From positions 121,469 to 185,468 of the forward strand of contig NZ_CAMYMK010000003.1 of assembly GCF_947259545.1 (NCBI RefSeq): 64,000 bases of DNA. Reading direction: 5' to 3'. The notes below the pieces were generated by a model. The model was not told the origin of the DNA. It saw only the letters and a list, made by a program, of their open reading frames with translations, and searched no databases. Origin of the DNA: an uncultured Marinobacter sp. (GTDB lineage: Bacteria > Pseudomonadota > Gammaproteobacteria > Pseudomonadales > Oleiphilaceae). Below are positions 44,927 through 54,760 of the stretch, in pieces (within the stretch, counting starts at the first letter, position 1; every line of letters begins with the position of its first letter). Made by a program: the position numbers and the translations under genes.

Positions 44927-45562
44927 ATGATTGGTTTTCCGATAGGTGTCTTCGCGTTTAACGCTTTTGAATGGTATGCCCATAAGACCTGGTTGCACGA
45001 GTACCCTTCCAGGCATAGGAATAGCCCCTTTTTCACTCATATTCGCCACCACAAGCGTGCGCGTCTGAATGACTTCGTCGATGATGGTTATAAAAACTCC
45101 CTGTGGAATGATCAGGAAATGTTCAATGAGAAGGTGGGACTGATCGGCGTTGCTGGTGCAGCAGCGGTTGTGGCGCCGGTGGCTCCCTTCTTTACCCTCG
45201 GTATCTGGTACGGTGCGTGGAACTATTGGAGCGTGCACAAGAAGTGCCATTTGGACCCCGAGTACGCTAAGTCCAGAATCCCCTGGCATTTCGATCACCA
45301 CATGAATGCAAACCAGGATGCCAACTGGTGTGTTACCCGCCCCTGGTTCGATTACATCATGGGCACACGAGTGATGTCTGACCCGCAGATTGCAGAAAGT
45401 AATCCCCTGGGGATGGATCTGCCCAATTGGTTGGAAAGTCGGGTGAACCGACTCGCGCGTCGACTTTTGCCGGGCGCCTATGAAAGCATCGACCACAGTT
45501 CCAGAATTGACGCAGGCAGGCGCCACGAAGGAATAGAGATTCCCGTTGCAGGGGTTGCCTGA
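44927..45562 (+). CDS. fatty-acid-hydroxylase/sterol-desaturase-like membrane protein
   Basis: A 211-residue membrane protein with histidine clusters as in di-iron hydroxylases: EWYAHKTWLHE, FTHIRHHKRA, HKKCHLD and WHFDHHMNANQD. Two to four membrane segments surround them (IGFPIGVFAFNAF, VAGAAAVVAPVAPFFTLGI). Such enzymes hydroxylate or desaturate lipids. ATG at 44927 with GGAG eight bases upstream is preferred to the TTG-led 243-codon frame. Final gene of the DUF6670-araC-hydroxylase set. Confidence 0.72.
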   Translation: MIGFPIGVFAFNAFEWYAHKTWLHEYPSRHRNSPFFTHIRHHKRARLNDFVDDGYKNSLWNDQEMFNEKVGLIGVAGAAAVVAPVAPFFTLGIWYGAWNYWSVHKKCHLDPEYAKSRIPWHFDHHMNANQDANWCVTRPWFDYIMGTRVMSDPQIAESNPLGMDLPNWLESRVNRLARRLLPGAYESIDHSSRIDAGRRHEGIEIPVAGVA

Positions 45563-45577
45563 CAAGACGCAAGCCAC

Positions 45578-45616
45578 AAAAAAAGCGCCGTGCTCAAAGA
45601 GCAGGGCGCTTTTTTC
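45578..45616. terminator. bidirectional rho-independent terminator
   Basis: AAAAAAGCGCC-GTGCTC-AAA-GAGCA-GGGCGCTTTTTT is a near-perfect hairpin flanked by A and T tracts, between the hydroxylase-like gene and the convergent pckA. It can terminate both transcripts. Confidence 0.9.
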
Positions 45617-45629
45617 GTCAAGGCTGGCC

Positions 45630-47162
45630 TTATGCTTTTGGCCCGGCCTCCACGATGGCGTCAGAGACGTCGAACTTCTTGAAGTTCTCGACGAACTGGC
45701 CGATCAGTTCGGCGGCCTTGGCGTCGTAGTCTTCGGTGCTGGCCCAGGTGTTGCGCGGGTTCAGCAGGTTGCTGTCTACGCCGGGCACGCTGACCGGAAC
45801 GCTCAGGTTCAGGGTGGGCAGGTGCTCGGTCTCAGCGTCGTCCAGGTCGCCGTTCTGGATGGCGCTGATGATGCTGCGGGTGGTCGGGATGCTGAAGCGC
45901 TCGCCGACACCGTAGGAGCCACCGGTCCAGCCGGTGTTGACCAGGAAGACCTTGCTGCCGAATTCGTCCATGCGCTTCATCAGCAGTTCGGCGTAAACGC
46001 CGGCCGGGCGCGGGAAGAACGGTGCGCCGAAGCAGGTGGAGAAGGTGGACTTCAGCTTGGAGGAGGAGCCCATTTCAGTGGAGCCCACCAGCGCGGTGTA
46101 GCCACTCAGGAAGTGGTAGGCCGCGGCTTCCTTGCTGAGGATGGACACGGGCGGCAGTACGCCGGTCATGTCGCAGGTCAGGAATACAATGTGCGACGGC
46201 TCGCCGGCGCGGTTCTCGATCACGCGCTTCTCAACGTGCTCCAGCGGGTAGGCGCAGCGTGAGTTTTCGGTGAGGGAGACGTCGGTGTAGTCCGGCTCGC
46301 GGGTTTCCGGGTCGATCATCACGTTCTCGACGATGGCGCCGAAGCGGATGGCGTCCCAGATAATCGGCTCGTTCTTCTGGCTCAGGTCGATGCATTTGGC
46401 GTAGCAGCCACCTTCGATGTTGAAGACAGTGCCGGGACCCCAGCCGTGCTCGTCGTCACCGATCAGGAAACGCTCGGGATCGGCGGACAGGGTGGTCTTG
46501 CCGGTGCCGGACAGGCCGAAGAACAGGCAGGTCTCACCGTCTTCGCCAACGTTGGCGGAGCAGTGCATCGGCAATACGTCTTTCTCGGGCAGCAGGAAGT
46601 TCTGGACCGAGAACATCGCCTTTTTCATCTCACCGGCGTAGTGCATGCCGGCCAGCAGCACCTTGCGCTTGGCGAAGTTGATGATCACGCAGCCATCACT
46701 GTTGGTGCCGTCACGCTCGGGCACGCACTGGAAGTTGGCAGCATTGAGGATCTGCCACTCCTGCTTGTCGGCCTGGTTGTAGCTGTCCGGGCGGATGAAC
46801 AGGTTGCGGCCGAACAGGTTCTGCCAGGCGGTTTCGGTGGTCATCTTGACCGGCAGGTAGTGTTCCGGGTCAGAGCCCACGTGTACGTTGGAGACAAAAC
46901 GCTCTTTTTCCGCGATGTAGGCTTCAACACGATCCCAGAGGGCATCGAACTTGTCAGCGTCGAATGGACGGTTGATCGGACCCCAGTGGATATCGTCAGC
47001 CGTGCTGGGCTCCTCGACAATAAAGCGGTCCATCGGGGAACGGCCTGTGCGTTCGCCAGTGCGGACGACCAGTGAACCGTTGGATGCCAGTTGGCCTTCA
47101 CGTCTTTCCAGTGCCAGCTCGACCAGTCGTGCTGAACTCAGATCATTATAAGTGTTACTCAC
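45630..47162 (-). CDS. pckA: phosphoenolpyruvate carboxykinase (ATP)
   Basis: A 510-residue ATP-dependent PEP carboxykinase turning oxaloacetate into PEP for gluconeogenesis. Residues 216-226 are the kinase loop [11 protein letters not shown]; other family motifs are [26 protein letters not shown] and [13 protein letters not shown] at 47162 is preceded by GAGG. Monocistronic, with a strong terminator after it. Confidence 0.96.
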   Translation of the reverse strand: MSNTYNDLSSARLVELALERREGQLASNGSLVVRTGERTGRSPMDRFIVEEPSTADDIHWGPINRPFDADKFDALWDRVEAYIAEKERFVSNVHVGSDPEHYLPVKMTTETAWQNLFGRNLFIRPDSYNQADKQEWQILNAANFQCVPERDGTNSDGCVIINFAKRKVLLAGMHYAGEMKKAMFSVQNFLLPEKDVLPMHCSANVGEDGETCLFFGLSGTGKTTLSADPERFLIGDDEHGWGPGTVFNIEGGCYAKCIDLSQKNEPIIWDAIRFGAIVENVMIDPETREPDYTDVSLTENSRCAYPLEHVEKRVIENRAGEPSHIVFLTCDMTGVLPPVSILSKEAAAYHFLSGYTALVGSTEMGSSSKLKSTFSTCFGAPFFPRPAGVYAELLMKRMDEFGSKVFLVNTGWTGGSYGVGERFSIPTTRSIISAIQNGDLDDAETEHLPTLNLSVPVSVPGVDSNLLNPRNTWASTEDYDAKAAELIGQFVENFKKFDVSDAIVEAGPKA

Positions 47163-47335
47163 TTCGACCTCGCCCTCGGGGTGTCTTCATGATTGCCCAG
47201 ACCGCACGGTGAAAATTGGCGGAAATCTGAGCAATCGGGTCAATTCAGGCGCGCTATTATGCCAGAGACGCCGGTAAAAAACGACTGCCCCGAAAGCCGC
47301 GCCAATACTGGCATTGGGGCTAATTCATCAAAGCC

Positions 47336-48190
47336 TCAGTGTAACGTATGGCCGGTGAAAAGATGATCAATGTCATTTCTATCGAATCGATAGTGAGCAT
47401 GACAGAACTGGCAATCCATTTCGATGCTGCCCTGTTCTTCGAGGATGCTGTAGCACTCTTCCTGGCCAATGCCTTCCAGGGCGCCGAGGGTGCGCTCCCG
47501 TGAACAGCTGCAGTGAAAGGTGACCGGTTCGGCATCGAACACGCGCACGGTCTCTTCGTGGAACAGGCGGTGCAGCAGGGTTTCGCTGTCCAGCTCCAGC
47601 AGCTCTTCCGCTTCCACGGTGCGGGCCAGGTGATTGATGCGGTCCCACAGATCTTCATCATGATCGCTGGCGCCCGGCAGGCGCTGCAGCAGCAGGCCGG
47701 CGCAGCGCTGCTCGTCGGCAAAGATCAACAGGCTGGTGGCCAGCTGTTCCGAGCGCTGGAAATACTCTTCCAGGCAGCCCGCCAGGGTGTCTGCTTCCCG
47801 GGGCACCACGCCCTGGTAACGCTGGCCCTGGTCCGGAGTGATGGTAATGGCCATGCGCCCCTGGCCCAGCAGGTTGTGGAAGTCGTCTTCCATCACCGCG
47901 TGTTCGTCGAAGCGCGCCAGGCCGCGGATCTTGCGGTCGTGGCTGCACTCGGCCATCAGGGTGCGCAGCGGGCCTTCGCCCTGAGCCTGGAGCGATAGGG
48001 TGCCCTCGAATTTCAGGGTGCTGCTCATCAGTACGCTGGCTACCAGGGATTCTCCCAGCAGCTGGCGCACGGTATCGGGGTAGGGGGCCTGGCTGACGAT
48101 TTCCCGGTAACTCTCACCGAGTTGCACCCAGGCACCACGAACCTGGCTGTGCTCGAAAATAAATCGCTGGAACTGGTCCCGGGATGCCAT
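47336..48190 (-). CDS. hslO: redox-regulated chaperone Hsp33
   Basis: A 284-residue Hsp33. The C-terminal zinc switch is CxC (FHCSCSRERT) plus CxxC (DCQFCHAHYRF); oxidation releases zinc and turns on holdase activity during oxidative or heat stress. AGGAGA precedes ATG at 48190. The adjacent hslR (Hsp15) is the usual partner, also present in E. coli next to yrfG. Confidence 0.95.
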   Translation of the reverse strand: MASRDQFQRFIFEHSQVRGAWVQLGESYREIVSQAPYPDTVRQLLGESLVASVLMSSTLKFEGTLSLQAQGEGPLRTLMAECSHDRKIRGLARFDEHAVMEDDFHNLLGQGRMAITITPDQGQRYQGVVPREADTLAGCLEEYFQRSEQLATSLLIFADEQRCAGLLLQRLPGASDHDEDLWDRINHLARTVEAEELLELDSETLLHRLFHEETVRVFDAEPVTFHCSCSRERTLGALEGIGQEECYSILEEQGSIEMDCQFCHAHYRFDRNDIDHLFTGHTLH

Positions 48191-48270
48191 GGTGATGTCT
48201 CCTGAAATAAATAATGTAATAAGCGGGCAGTGGATAACAGGGTTGTGGTGTTCCTGGCCGGAACGGCGGT

Positions 48271-48678
48271 TCAGATGCCGTTCTGTTCCCGGAAACGCTG
48301 GATATCACGGCGATCTTTCTTGGAGGGTCGCCGCGCCGGCGGAAGTTGGGCTGCCTGCATGGTCTTGCGTTGCCAGGCCATTTCCTCACGACGTTTCACG
48401 CTGTCATCGGTTTCGTGGTACAGCTTCTGGGCTTCGGGGGCACCCCGGCGGCGGTCGCTGATGTCATCGATGATGACGATGCGTTCCTGCCAGCCCAGCC
48501 TCACGGTCAGCTTGGCGCCGGTTTCCACGAGTTTTCCGGGTTTGCAGCGCTGGCTGTTGTAGTGGACCTTGCCACCCTCGATTGCTTCCTTGGCCAGCGA
48601 GCGGGTTTTGTAGAAGCGTGCGGCCCATAACCACTTGTCGAGCCGGACACGGTGATCGTTGGTGTTTTTCGCCGTCAT
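48271..48678 (-). CDS. hslR: ribosome-associated heat shock protein Hsp15
   Basis: A 135-residue S4-domain RNA-binding protein (VRLDKWLWAARFYKTRSLAK, AIEGGKVHYN) with a basic tail. Hsp15 recycles stalled 50S subunits carrying peptidyl-tRNA. GAGGAG precedes the ATG. Gene order yrfG-hslR-hslO agrees with E. coli. Confidence 0.94.
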   Translation of the reverse strand: MTAKNTNDHRVRLDKWLWAARFYKTRSLAKEAIEGGKVHYNSQRCKPGKLVETGAKLTVRLGWQERIVIIDDISDRRRGAPEAQKLYHETDDSVKRREEMAWQRKTMQAAQLPPARRPSKKDRRDIQRFREQNGI

Positions 48679-48719
48679 GTCTCCTCACCTGATGAGCGTA
48701 TGGTCATATTATAACCGGC

Positions 48720-49409
48720 TCATTCGCCCGATGGCAGGGGCTGTCGTTCACGCAGTGCTGGCAGCACTTCACTGAAGTGGTGAATAGAGGGTATTTCCGG
48801 GTGCTTTTCCCGGGCCTGCTGGCGGCTGTCGGGGGCCAAGATCGCCAGGCACTGGCCGATGCCGGCGGCACGGGCACTTTCCAGTACCGGGAAGCTGTCG
48901 TCCACCATCAGGGTGCTCTCGGGCTGGTAGGGCTCCCGTAGGGCGAGGTCTCGCCAGAATTCGGGGTCTTCCTTGGGTTTGCCCAGCTCGTGGCTGGAGA
49001 TGATGCCATCCACCCGTTGCTCCAGTTGGGTGTGGCGCAGTTTCAGCGCCAGCGGATCGGGGTGGCAATTGGTGACGATCACCGAGCGCAGCCCGGCCTG
49101 ACGAATGGCGTCGAGAAAGTCGGTCACGAAGGGGCGATAGCCAATGCGATCGCCCACCTCGGCCTTGAGGCCGGTAATGTCGAGCTTCAGGCGGTCGCTC
49201 CAGTAATCGGTGCAATACCACTGCAGTGAGCCGCGCTCGGCCATGATCATCGGAACCACGGTTTCGCGGGCTTCTTCCGGGCTGAGGTCGTAATGCTCTG
49301 CGTAGCGAGCCGGCAGGTGCTCGAGCCAGAAGTGGTTGTCGAAATGCAGGTCCAGCAGTGTTCCGTCCATATCCAGAAACACTGTGTTGAGGGAAGACCA
49401 GTTCACCAT
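48720..49409 (-). CDS. yrfG: HAD-superfamily GMP/IMP nucleotidase YrfG
   Basis: A 229-residue haloacid dehalogenase-type phosphatase: nucleophile motif FLDMDGTLLDLHFDN, motif II VIVTNCHP and motif III/IV KPKEDPEFW with VDDSFPVLESA. YrfG of E. coli dephosphorylates GMP and IMP. Clustering with hslR-hslO supports orthology. The start has no strong ribosome site. Confidence 0.9.
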   Translation of the reverse strand: MVNWSSLNTVFLDMDGTLLDLHFDNHFWLEHLPARYAEHYDLSPEEARETVVPMIMAERGSLQWYCTDYWSDRLKLDITGLKAEVGDRIGYRPFVTDFLDAIRQAGLRSVIVTNCHPDPLALKLRHTQLEQRVDGIISSHELGKPKEDPEFWRDLALREPYQPESTLMVDDSFPVLESARAAGIGQCLAILAPDSRQQAREKHPEIPSIHHFSEVLPALRERQPLPSGE

Positions 49410-49417
49410 AAACGAAA

Positions 49418-49448
49418 GCAGCCTGAAGTAAGTGTCACTTCAGGCTGC
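49418..49448 (-). terminator. terminator of the gene at 49487-49819
   Basis: GCAGCCTGAAGT (49418-49429) and ACTTCAGGCTGC (49437-49448) form a perfect 12-bp stem; on the minus strand it is followed by TTTCGTTT. It sits just upstream of the yrfG start. Confidence 0.75.
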
Positions 49449-49486
49449 CGAATCCGCCGGGTTTTGGCAAGCCAGGATAATACGGA

Positions 49487-49819
49487 TCAGTTGGTTTCCT
49501 GCGGAACCGTTTCGGGCTTGCGGCCTGAGCGGGTGCAGCCGAGGCAGCGCACAAACGTGGCCTTGGCGGGACCAACCACCAGGACTTCGCCCGCTTCGCC
49601 GGCGTTACCGCCCAGTGCGGAGAATGGCAGGGACACCAGGTAAACGGCGCTGCCAATAATGGTGGTGGCCAGCAGGGCCGGGCGAACGAAGATCGCGTCA
49701 CCGGTCATGGCGAGCGCGGTGGGCTGCTCATCAACCGCCCGGGCGTGGCCAAGAGAGGAGAAGGCCAGCAGGCAGGCTGCCAGGGTTGTCATTGCGATGC
49801 GGGAAAATGTGCCGGTCAT
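49487..49819 (-). CDS. exported small membrane protein, unknown function
   Basis: A 110-residue protein: signal peptide (about 1-27, ending GHARA), one membrane segment (LLATTIIGSAVYLVSLPFSAL) and a C-terminal region with two cysteines (FVRCLGCTRSG). GGAGA precedes the ATG and an intrinsic terminator follows. Similar small proteins occur in pseudomonads as hypothetical multiple-resistance-like proteins; no function is known to me. Confidence 0.7.
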   Translation of the reverse strand: MTGTFSRIAMTTLAACLLAFSSLGHARAVDEQPTALAMTGDAIFVRPALLATTIIGSAVYLVSLPFSALGGNAGEAGEVLVVGPAKATFVRCLGCTRSGRKPETVPQETN

Positions 49820-49900
49820 TTCTTGTGTCTCCTGAGATCCTGTCTGTAACTATGGATCATATTGGCGTATTTTCAAACGATTTCGTTCTTTGCGCGCGCC

Positions 49901-50713
49901 TCATCGCTGGCAGCGGCCACAGTACACCGTGGAGCGCTGGTTCATGCGGATTTCCTTCAATGGCGTGCCGCATTCCTCGCAGGGTAGCGCTGCGCGGCCA
50001 TAAACCAGCAATGATTGCGCGAAGTAGCCGGGCTTGCCTTCACTGTTAACAAAGTCGCGCAGGGTGGTGCCGCCCATAAGGATGGCCGCGCTGAGGGTTT
50101 CGCGGATGGCGTCCACCAGGCGGTTGTAGCGATCCAGGCTGATGCGGCCGGCCTTGCGTTTGGGGTGGATGCCGGCCTTGAACAGGGCTTCATTGGCGTA
50201 GATGTTGCCCACGCCCACCACCACGCGGTTGTCCATAATGAAGGATTTCACCGGTGTCTGTTTGCCCCGGGACAGGCGGAACAGCAGCGCTCCGGTAAAT
50301 TCCGGGGCCAGAGGTTCGGGGCCAAGACTGGCCAGCAACGGGTGCGCTTCGGGCGTGTCCGACCACAGCCAGCAGCCGAATCGCCGGGGATCGTTGAATC
50401 GCAGGCGGATGCCGCTGTCCAGTTCCAGCTCGACATGGTCGTGGGGCAGTAATGGCGCGTTGTCGGTAATTACCCGCAGACTGCCGGACATGCCCAGGTG
50501 TACAATGGCGCTGCCCTGATCGACCTTTAATAACAGATATTTGGCGCGCCGTTCCACGCTGCGGATGGTGGCGCCGGTCAAATGCTCGTCCAGTTCCCGC
50601 GGAATCGGCCAGCGCAGGCTCCGATTACGAATGGTTACCCGTTGAATGGTGTGTCCTTCGCAGTGGGGCGCAATGCCACGGCGTGTGGTTTCGACTTCCG
50701 GTAATTCTGGCAA
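49901..50713 (-). CDS. mutM: formamidopyrimidine-DNA glycosylase
   Basis: A 270-residue Fpg/MutM. After the initiator, Pro2 and Glu3 (PELPEVET) form the catalytic N-terminus; the H2TH domain has [13 protein letters not shown], and the zinc finger CEECGTPL...YCGRCQR closes the protein. It removes 8-oxoguanine and cleaves the strand. The start codon is TTG (50713), preceded by GGAGAG. Divergent from desA. Confidence 0.95.
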   Translation of the reverse strand: MPELPEVETTRRGIAPHCEGHTIQRVTIRNRSLRWPIPRELDEHLTGATIRSVERRAKYLLLKVDQGSAIVHLGMSGSLRVITDNAPLLPHDHVELELDSGIRLRFNDPRRFGCWLWSDTPEAHPLLASLGPEPLAPEFTGALLFRLSRGKQTPVKSFIMDNRVVVGVGNIYANEALFKAGIHPKRKAGRISLDRYNRLVDAIRETLSAAILMGGTTLRDFVNSEGKPGYFAQSLLVYGRAALPCEECGTPLKEIRMNQRSTVYCGRCQR

Positions 50714-50889
50714 GCGGAGCTCTCCGGTAGCAGGGGGATGCTTGAACGGTTTGAAACGGGATAAGTGTAATCAGTAACAAATTTTCGTCCAAATGCAGTT
50801 GTTGGGGCTTACAACTGTACGCTAAAGTGCCCAATACGGTTCGCTGGTTTTCATACCGGTCGAACCACGATTTTGATTGAGGATTGAAT

Positions 50890-52071
50890 ATGTGGTTTAA
50901 CGGTCTCCTTGACCTTTCGGTGATGCAACTGATTCTGGTTGTACTGGGTATGACCCACGTCACCATCGTAAGTGTAACGCTCTACCTGCATCGCCATTCG
51001 GCTCACAACTCGCTGGATCTGCATCCGGTGCTGAAGCATTTCTTCCGTTTCTGGCTGTGGCTGACCACGGCTCAGAATACCAAGGAATGGACAGCCATCC
51101 ATCGTAAGCACCACGCCAAGTGTGAAACCGAGGAAGACCCCCACAGCCCGGTGGTTCTGGGTATTCGCAAGGTTCTGTTCCAGGGCGCAGAGCTTTATGC
51201 CGAGTCCGCCACGCCGGAAACTCTGGAGCGTTACGGCCAGCGCACGCCGGAAGACTGGATCGAGCGCAACGTCTACAGCCGTTATAAAATGCTGGGCGTC
51301 GCGATTCTGGCGGTGATCAACCTGTTGCTGTTCGGTGTTCACGGTATCTGGATCTGGGCGGTGCAGATGATGTGGATTCCAGTTTGGGCGGCGGGTGTTG
51401 TCAACGGCATCGGCCACTGGTTCGGGTACCGCAATTTTGAATGTGCGGACAACGCCCGCAACATTTCACCGCTGGGTATCCTGATCGGTGGTGAAGAGCT
51501 GCATAACAATCACCATACCTATCCGAACTCCTCCAAGCTGTCCCGTCGCTGGTTTGAGGTGGATATCGGCTGGGGTTACATCCGTCTGTTCCAGCTGTTC
51601 GGTCTGGCCAAGCCCAAGGGGTTCAAGCCGATTGCCCATTTCGTTCCGGGCAAGCAGGTTGTGGATGTGGAAACCGTGCAGGCGATTTCCAATAACCGTT
51701 TCGCCATCATGCGTCAGTACCGTAAGCGTGTCATGGAGCCGGTACTGCGTCAGCAGAAGGCACTGATGGACGACGAGATTCGCCCCCGTTACCGCAAGCT
51801 GAAGCAGTTGCTGTCCCGTGAGGTGTCTCTGATCGAGCCGAAGGATCAGGAGCATCTGGAGACCGCGCTGGAGAAAAACGCAGCGTTGCGTAAGATTTAC
51901 GAGATGAGTCATGAGCTGCAAGCGCTGTGGCGTCAGCGCGGCGTGAAACCTCAGGAGAAAATGCAGGCCCTGGCGGACTGGTGCCGTGAGGCTGAGGCCA
52001 GTGGTAACCGCTACCTGGCAGAGTTCGCTGAGCACCTTCGGGCTTATTCGCTCAGAAGCCCCTCCGCTTAA
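50890..52071 (+). CDS. desA: acyl-lipid delta-9 desaturase DesA
   Basis: A 393-residue membrane fatty-acid desaturase with three histidine boxes: HRHSAH, HRKHHAK and HNNHHTYP, which bind two irons, and four hydrophobic segments. Sequence and length match the Pseudomonas DesA that introduces a double bond into phospholipid acyl chains for membrane fluidity. The C-terminal third is charged and helical. ATG at 50890 with GAGG upstream. The 176-bp upstream region should hold the promoter, but no regulator site was recognised. Confidence 0.92.
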   Translation: MWFNGLLDLSVMQLILVVLGMTHVTIVSVTLYLHRHSAHNSLDLHPVLKHFFRFWLWLTTAQNTKEWTAIHRKHHAKCETEEDPHSPVVLGIRKVLFQGAELYAESATPETLERYGQRTPEDWIERNVYSRYKMLGVAILAVINLLLFGVHGIWIWAVQMMWIPVWAAGVVNGIGHWFGYRNFECADNARNISPLGILIGGEELHNNHHTYPNSSKLSRRWFEVDIGWGYIRLFQLFGLAKPKGFKPIAHFVPGKQVVDVETVQAISNNRFAIMRQYRKRVMEPVLRQQKALMDDEIRPRYRKLKQLLSREVSLIEPKDQEHLETALEKNAALRKIYEMSHELQALWRQRGVKPQEKMQALADWCREAEASGNRYLAEFAEHLRAYSLRSPSA

Positions 52072-52086
52072 CGCTTAACATCCCCT

Positions 52087-52104
52087 CCGGCCATGGATGG
52101 CCGG
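52087..52104. terminator. palindrome between convergent desA and rsmD
   Basis: CCGGCCAT-GG-ATGGCCGG is a perfect eight-pair hairpin in the 40-bp gap between the two convergent stops. No long U tract; probable bidirectional termination or mRNA stabilisation. Confidence 0.5.
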
Positions 52105-52111
52105 GACTTAC

Positions 52112-52726
52112 CTATTCCCCTACCTGAAACAGGCAATACGTAACCTGGCCGGCGGATTTCTGTCTGTGCAGGGTCCAGTTCTCGGGTGCTTCCGGGCTTG
52201 CCAGCTCGCTTTCATGTTCCACGTAGACCCAGCCGCCGGGTCTGATCCAGCCATGATCGGCGATTATCGGGAGCAGTTTTTGTAGCCAGCCCTGCCGGAA
52301 GGGCGGGTCCATGAACAGGATGTCGAAGGGTTCGGCCGGTGGTTGGGCGAGGAACGTATCGACACTCTGGCAGACTACATCGCCTTTCTCCGATTTCAAT
52401 AACCGCAGGTTGCCGCGCAGGGCCTGAGCCAGCGCCGGTGTATGGTCGACGAACACGGTTGTGCCGGCGCCCCGGGACAGCGCTTCCAGACCCAGGGCGC
52501 CGGAGCCGGCGAACAGGTCAAGGCAGCGGCTCCCAGCCAGTTGATAGTTCAGCCAGTTGAACAGGGTTTCGCGGGTGCGGGCGGGGGTGGGGCGTACCCC
52601 TCCGGTTTCCGGGAAGCGCAGTTTGCGGCTGCGCCAGTCGCCGCCGATGATGCGCAGTTCGCCATCGCCGGAGGCTCTCTCGGCGGTGCCGCGACCGCCT
52701 TTCTGATGCCTTGGTTTCTGCCCCAT
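52112..52726 (-). CDS. rsmD: 16S rRNA (guanine966-N2)-methyltransferase RsmD
   Basis: A 204-residue class I methyltransferase: IIGGDWRSRKLRFPE and TRETLFNWL before the SAM loop DLFAGSGALGLEALSRGA, catalytic motif MDPPF. It methylates G966 in 16S rRNA. Divergent rsmD/ftsY order is conserved in gammaproteobacteria. The frame extends 13 codons further upstream (52765), but the ATG at 52726 gives a normal N-terminus. Confidence 0.94.
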   Translation of the reverse strand: MGQKPRHQKGGRGTAERASGDGELRIIGGDWRSRKLRFPETGGVRPTPARTRETLFNWLNYQLAGSRCLDLFAGSGALGLEALSRGAGTTVFVDHTPALAQALRGNLRLLKSEKGDVVCQSVDTFLAQPPAEPFDILFMDPPFRQGWLQKLLPIIADHGWIRPGGWVYVEHESELASPEAPENWTLHRQKSAGQVTYCLFQVGE

Positions 52727-52889
52727 GATCTTTACTGTCCGTCTCGGTTTCTGGAATGGCGACATGGTAGCGGAAAATCATGCCGTCGCCATCGGGTGTG
52801 CTGTATTGTGAGCAACCCAATTACCGCCGACAGTCTGCTAGAATGTCGGTTTTCTTTTGTCCCGCCAATTTTCAACCGATGGAATGAGT

Positions 52890-54074
52890 ATGACCGCAGA
52901 GTGGATTTCAATTGGCCTGTTGGCCCTTCTTGTCTTCGTTTTTGCTCTGGATCTGGCCGGCAACCGGAAGCGTATTCCCCGCCCGAAGCCGGTTCTCCAG
53001 AAAAAGCCGGAGCCCCAGCGCGGCGCAAAACCGGCCGCTGAGCAGGAAGAAGCGCCCGCACCGGAGGCGCCTGCTGCAGAAGCGCCTGTTGCGGAAGTGG
53101 AAGAAGCTCCTGCGGCTGTCGCCGAACCGGAACCGGCTCCGGAAGAGCCTCAGGTCAGTGTCTTCGAGCGTATCCGCCAGGGCCTGGGTAAAACCCGTGC
53201 GACGCTGTCCTCCGGGTTATCCGATCTGTTCGCCGTCGGCAAGAAAATCGACGAGGATCTGCTGGAAGAGATTGAAACCACGCTGCTGATGGCGGATGTG
53301 GGCGTCACCGCCACATCGGAAATCATTGAATCTCTTACCGACAAGCTTGAGCGTAACCAGCTCAAGGATGGCGCTGCTCTGCGTCAGGCCCTTCGCGAGG
53401 AGCTTCACGGTCTGCTGAAGGATGTCACCAAACCCCTTGAACTGGATTCGACCAAACAGCCCTATGTGATCCTGATGGTGGGTGTGAATGGTGTTGGCAA
53501 GACCACCACCATCGGCAAGCTCACCAGGAAGTTCCAGGATGAGGGCAAGTCGGTGATGCTGGCAGCGGGTGATACCTTCCGTGCCGCCGCCGTGGAGCAG
53601 CTGCAGGTCTGGGGCGAGCGCAATAACGTGCCGGTGGTGGCTCAGCATACCGGTGCGGACAGTGCGTCGGTGATCTTTGATGCTATCCAGTCCGCCCAGT
53701 CCCGCGAGGTGGATGTGGTGATTGCCGATACCGCCGGCCGCCTGCAGAACAAGGAAAACCTGATGAACGAGCTGGAAAAGGTCGTTCGGGTGATGAAAAA
53801 GCTGGACGACACCGCCCCCCACGAGGTGATGCTCGTGCTGGATGCCGGTACTGGACAGAACGCACTGAGTCAGGCCCAGGTATTCCAGCAGGCCGTGGGT
53901 GTCAGCGGCATTACTTTGACGAAACTGGACGGCACCGCCAAGGGTGGTATTGTGTTCGCTATCGCGCGTCAGCTGCAGCTACCCATCCGCTTTATCGGCG
54001 TGGGTGAACAGGTGGCGGACCTGCGCAGTTTCGATGCGGAAACCTTTGTGGATGCCCTGTTTGACGACCAGTAA
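52890..54074 (+). CDS. ftsY: signal recognition particle receptor FtsY
   Basis: A 394-residue SRP receptor GTPase. A hydrophobic N-terminus and an acidic, Glu/Pro/Ala-rich A domain (about 30-90) precede the NG domain: GVNGVGKTT (G1), DTFRAAAVEQL, DTAGRLQ (G3), TKLDGTAKGG. It receives ribosome-nascent chains from SRP at the membrane. First gene of ftsY-ftsE-ftsX. Start may be 52884 or 52890. Confidence 0.95.
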   Translation: MTAEWISIGLLALLVFVFALDLAGNRKRIPRPKPVLQKKPEPQRGAKPAAEQEEAPAPEAPAAEAPVAEVEEAPAAVAEPEPAPEEPQVSVFERIRQGLGKTRATLSSGLSDLFAVGKKIDEDLLEEIETTLLMADVGVTATSEIIESLTDKLERNQLKDGAALRQALREELHGLLKDVTKPLELDSTKQPYVILMVGVNGVGKTTTIGKLTRKFQDEGKSVMLAAGDTFRAAAVEQLQVWGERNNVPVVAQHTGADSASVIFDAIQSAQSREVDVVIADTAGRLQNKENLMNELEKVVRVMKKLDDTAPHEVMLVLDAGTGQNALSQAQVFQQAVGVSGITLTKLDGTAKGGIVFAIARQLQLPIRFIGVGEQVADLRSFDAETFVDALFDDQ

Positions 54075-54088
54075 TGCAGTAACGGCCG

Positions 54089-54760
54089 ATGATTGAATTC
54101 CGTCAGGTCACCAAGCGCTATGACAGCGACCATACCGCCCTGCGACAGGTGAATTTCAGCCTGGCGCGGGGTGAGCTGGCGTTCCTGACCGGCCATTCCG
54201 GTGCCGGCAAGAGTACTCTGCTCAAGCTCATCATGGTGATGGAGCGCCCCACCGCCGGTGAGGTGGTTGTCGGCGGGCAGATGCTGAACAAGCTCCCCAA
54301 ACGCCAGATTCCCTACATTCGTCGTCATATTGGCGTGGTATTCCAGAATCACCAGCTGCTGTTCGATCGCACGGTGTTCGACAATGTCGCCATGCCCCTG
54401 GAAGTAATGGGGGTGCCGGCACGGGACATTGGCCGCCGGGTGCGCGCGGCCCTCGACAAGGTCGGGCTGCTGAGCAAGGAAAAGATGAACCCCCTGCAGC
54501 TGTCCGGCGGTGAGCAGCAGCGCGTCGGCATTGCCCGCGCTGTGGTGAACAAGCCGCCGGTGCTGCTGGCGGATGAGCCTACCGGTAACCTGGACCCGGA
54601 GCTGTCGGCTGACATCATGCACCTGTTTGGTCAGTTCAGTCAGGTGGGAGTGACGGTGCTGATTGCCAGTCACGATATTGCCCTGATCAACGATATGCAG
54701 CGCCGCACCCTGACCCTGGATCATGGCCGGCTGATTGCGGGAGGTGGTCATGGCACCTGA
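54089..54760 (+). CDS. ftsE: cell division ATP-binding protein FtsE
   Basis: A 223-residue ABC ATPase: Walker [10 protein letters not shown], signature LSGGEQQR, Walker [13 protein letters not shown]. With FtsX it activates septal amidases via EnvC during division. It overlaps ftsX by 11 bases. Confidence 0.95.
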   Translation: MIEFRQVTKRYDSDHTALRQVNFSLARGELAFLTGHSGAGKSTLLKLIMVMERPTAGEVVVGGQMLNKLPKRQIPYIRRHIGVVFQNHQLLFDRTVFDNVAMPLEVMGVPARDIGRRVRAALDKVGLLSKEKMNPLQLSGGEQQRVGIARAVVNKPPVLLADEPTGNLDPELSADIMHLFGQFSQVGVTVLIASHDIALINDMQRRTLTLDHGRLIAGGGHGT

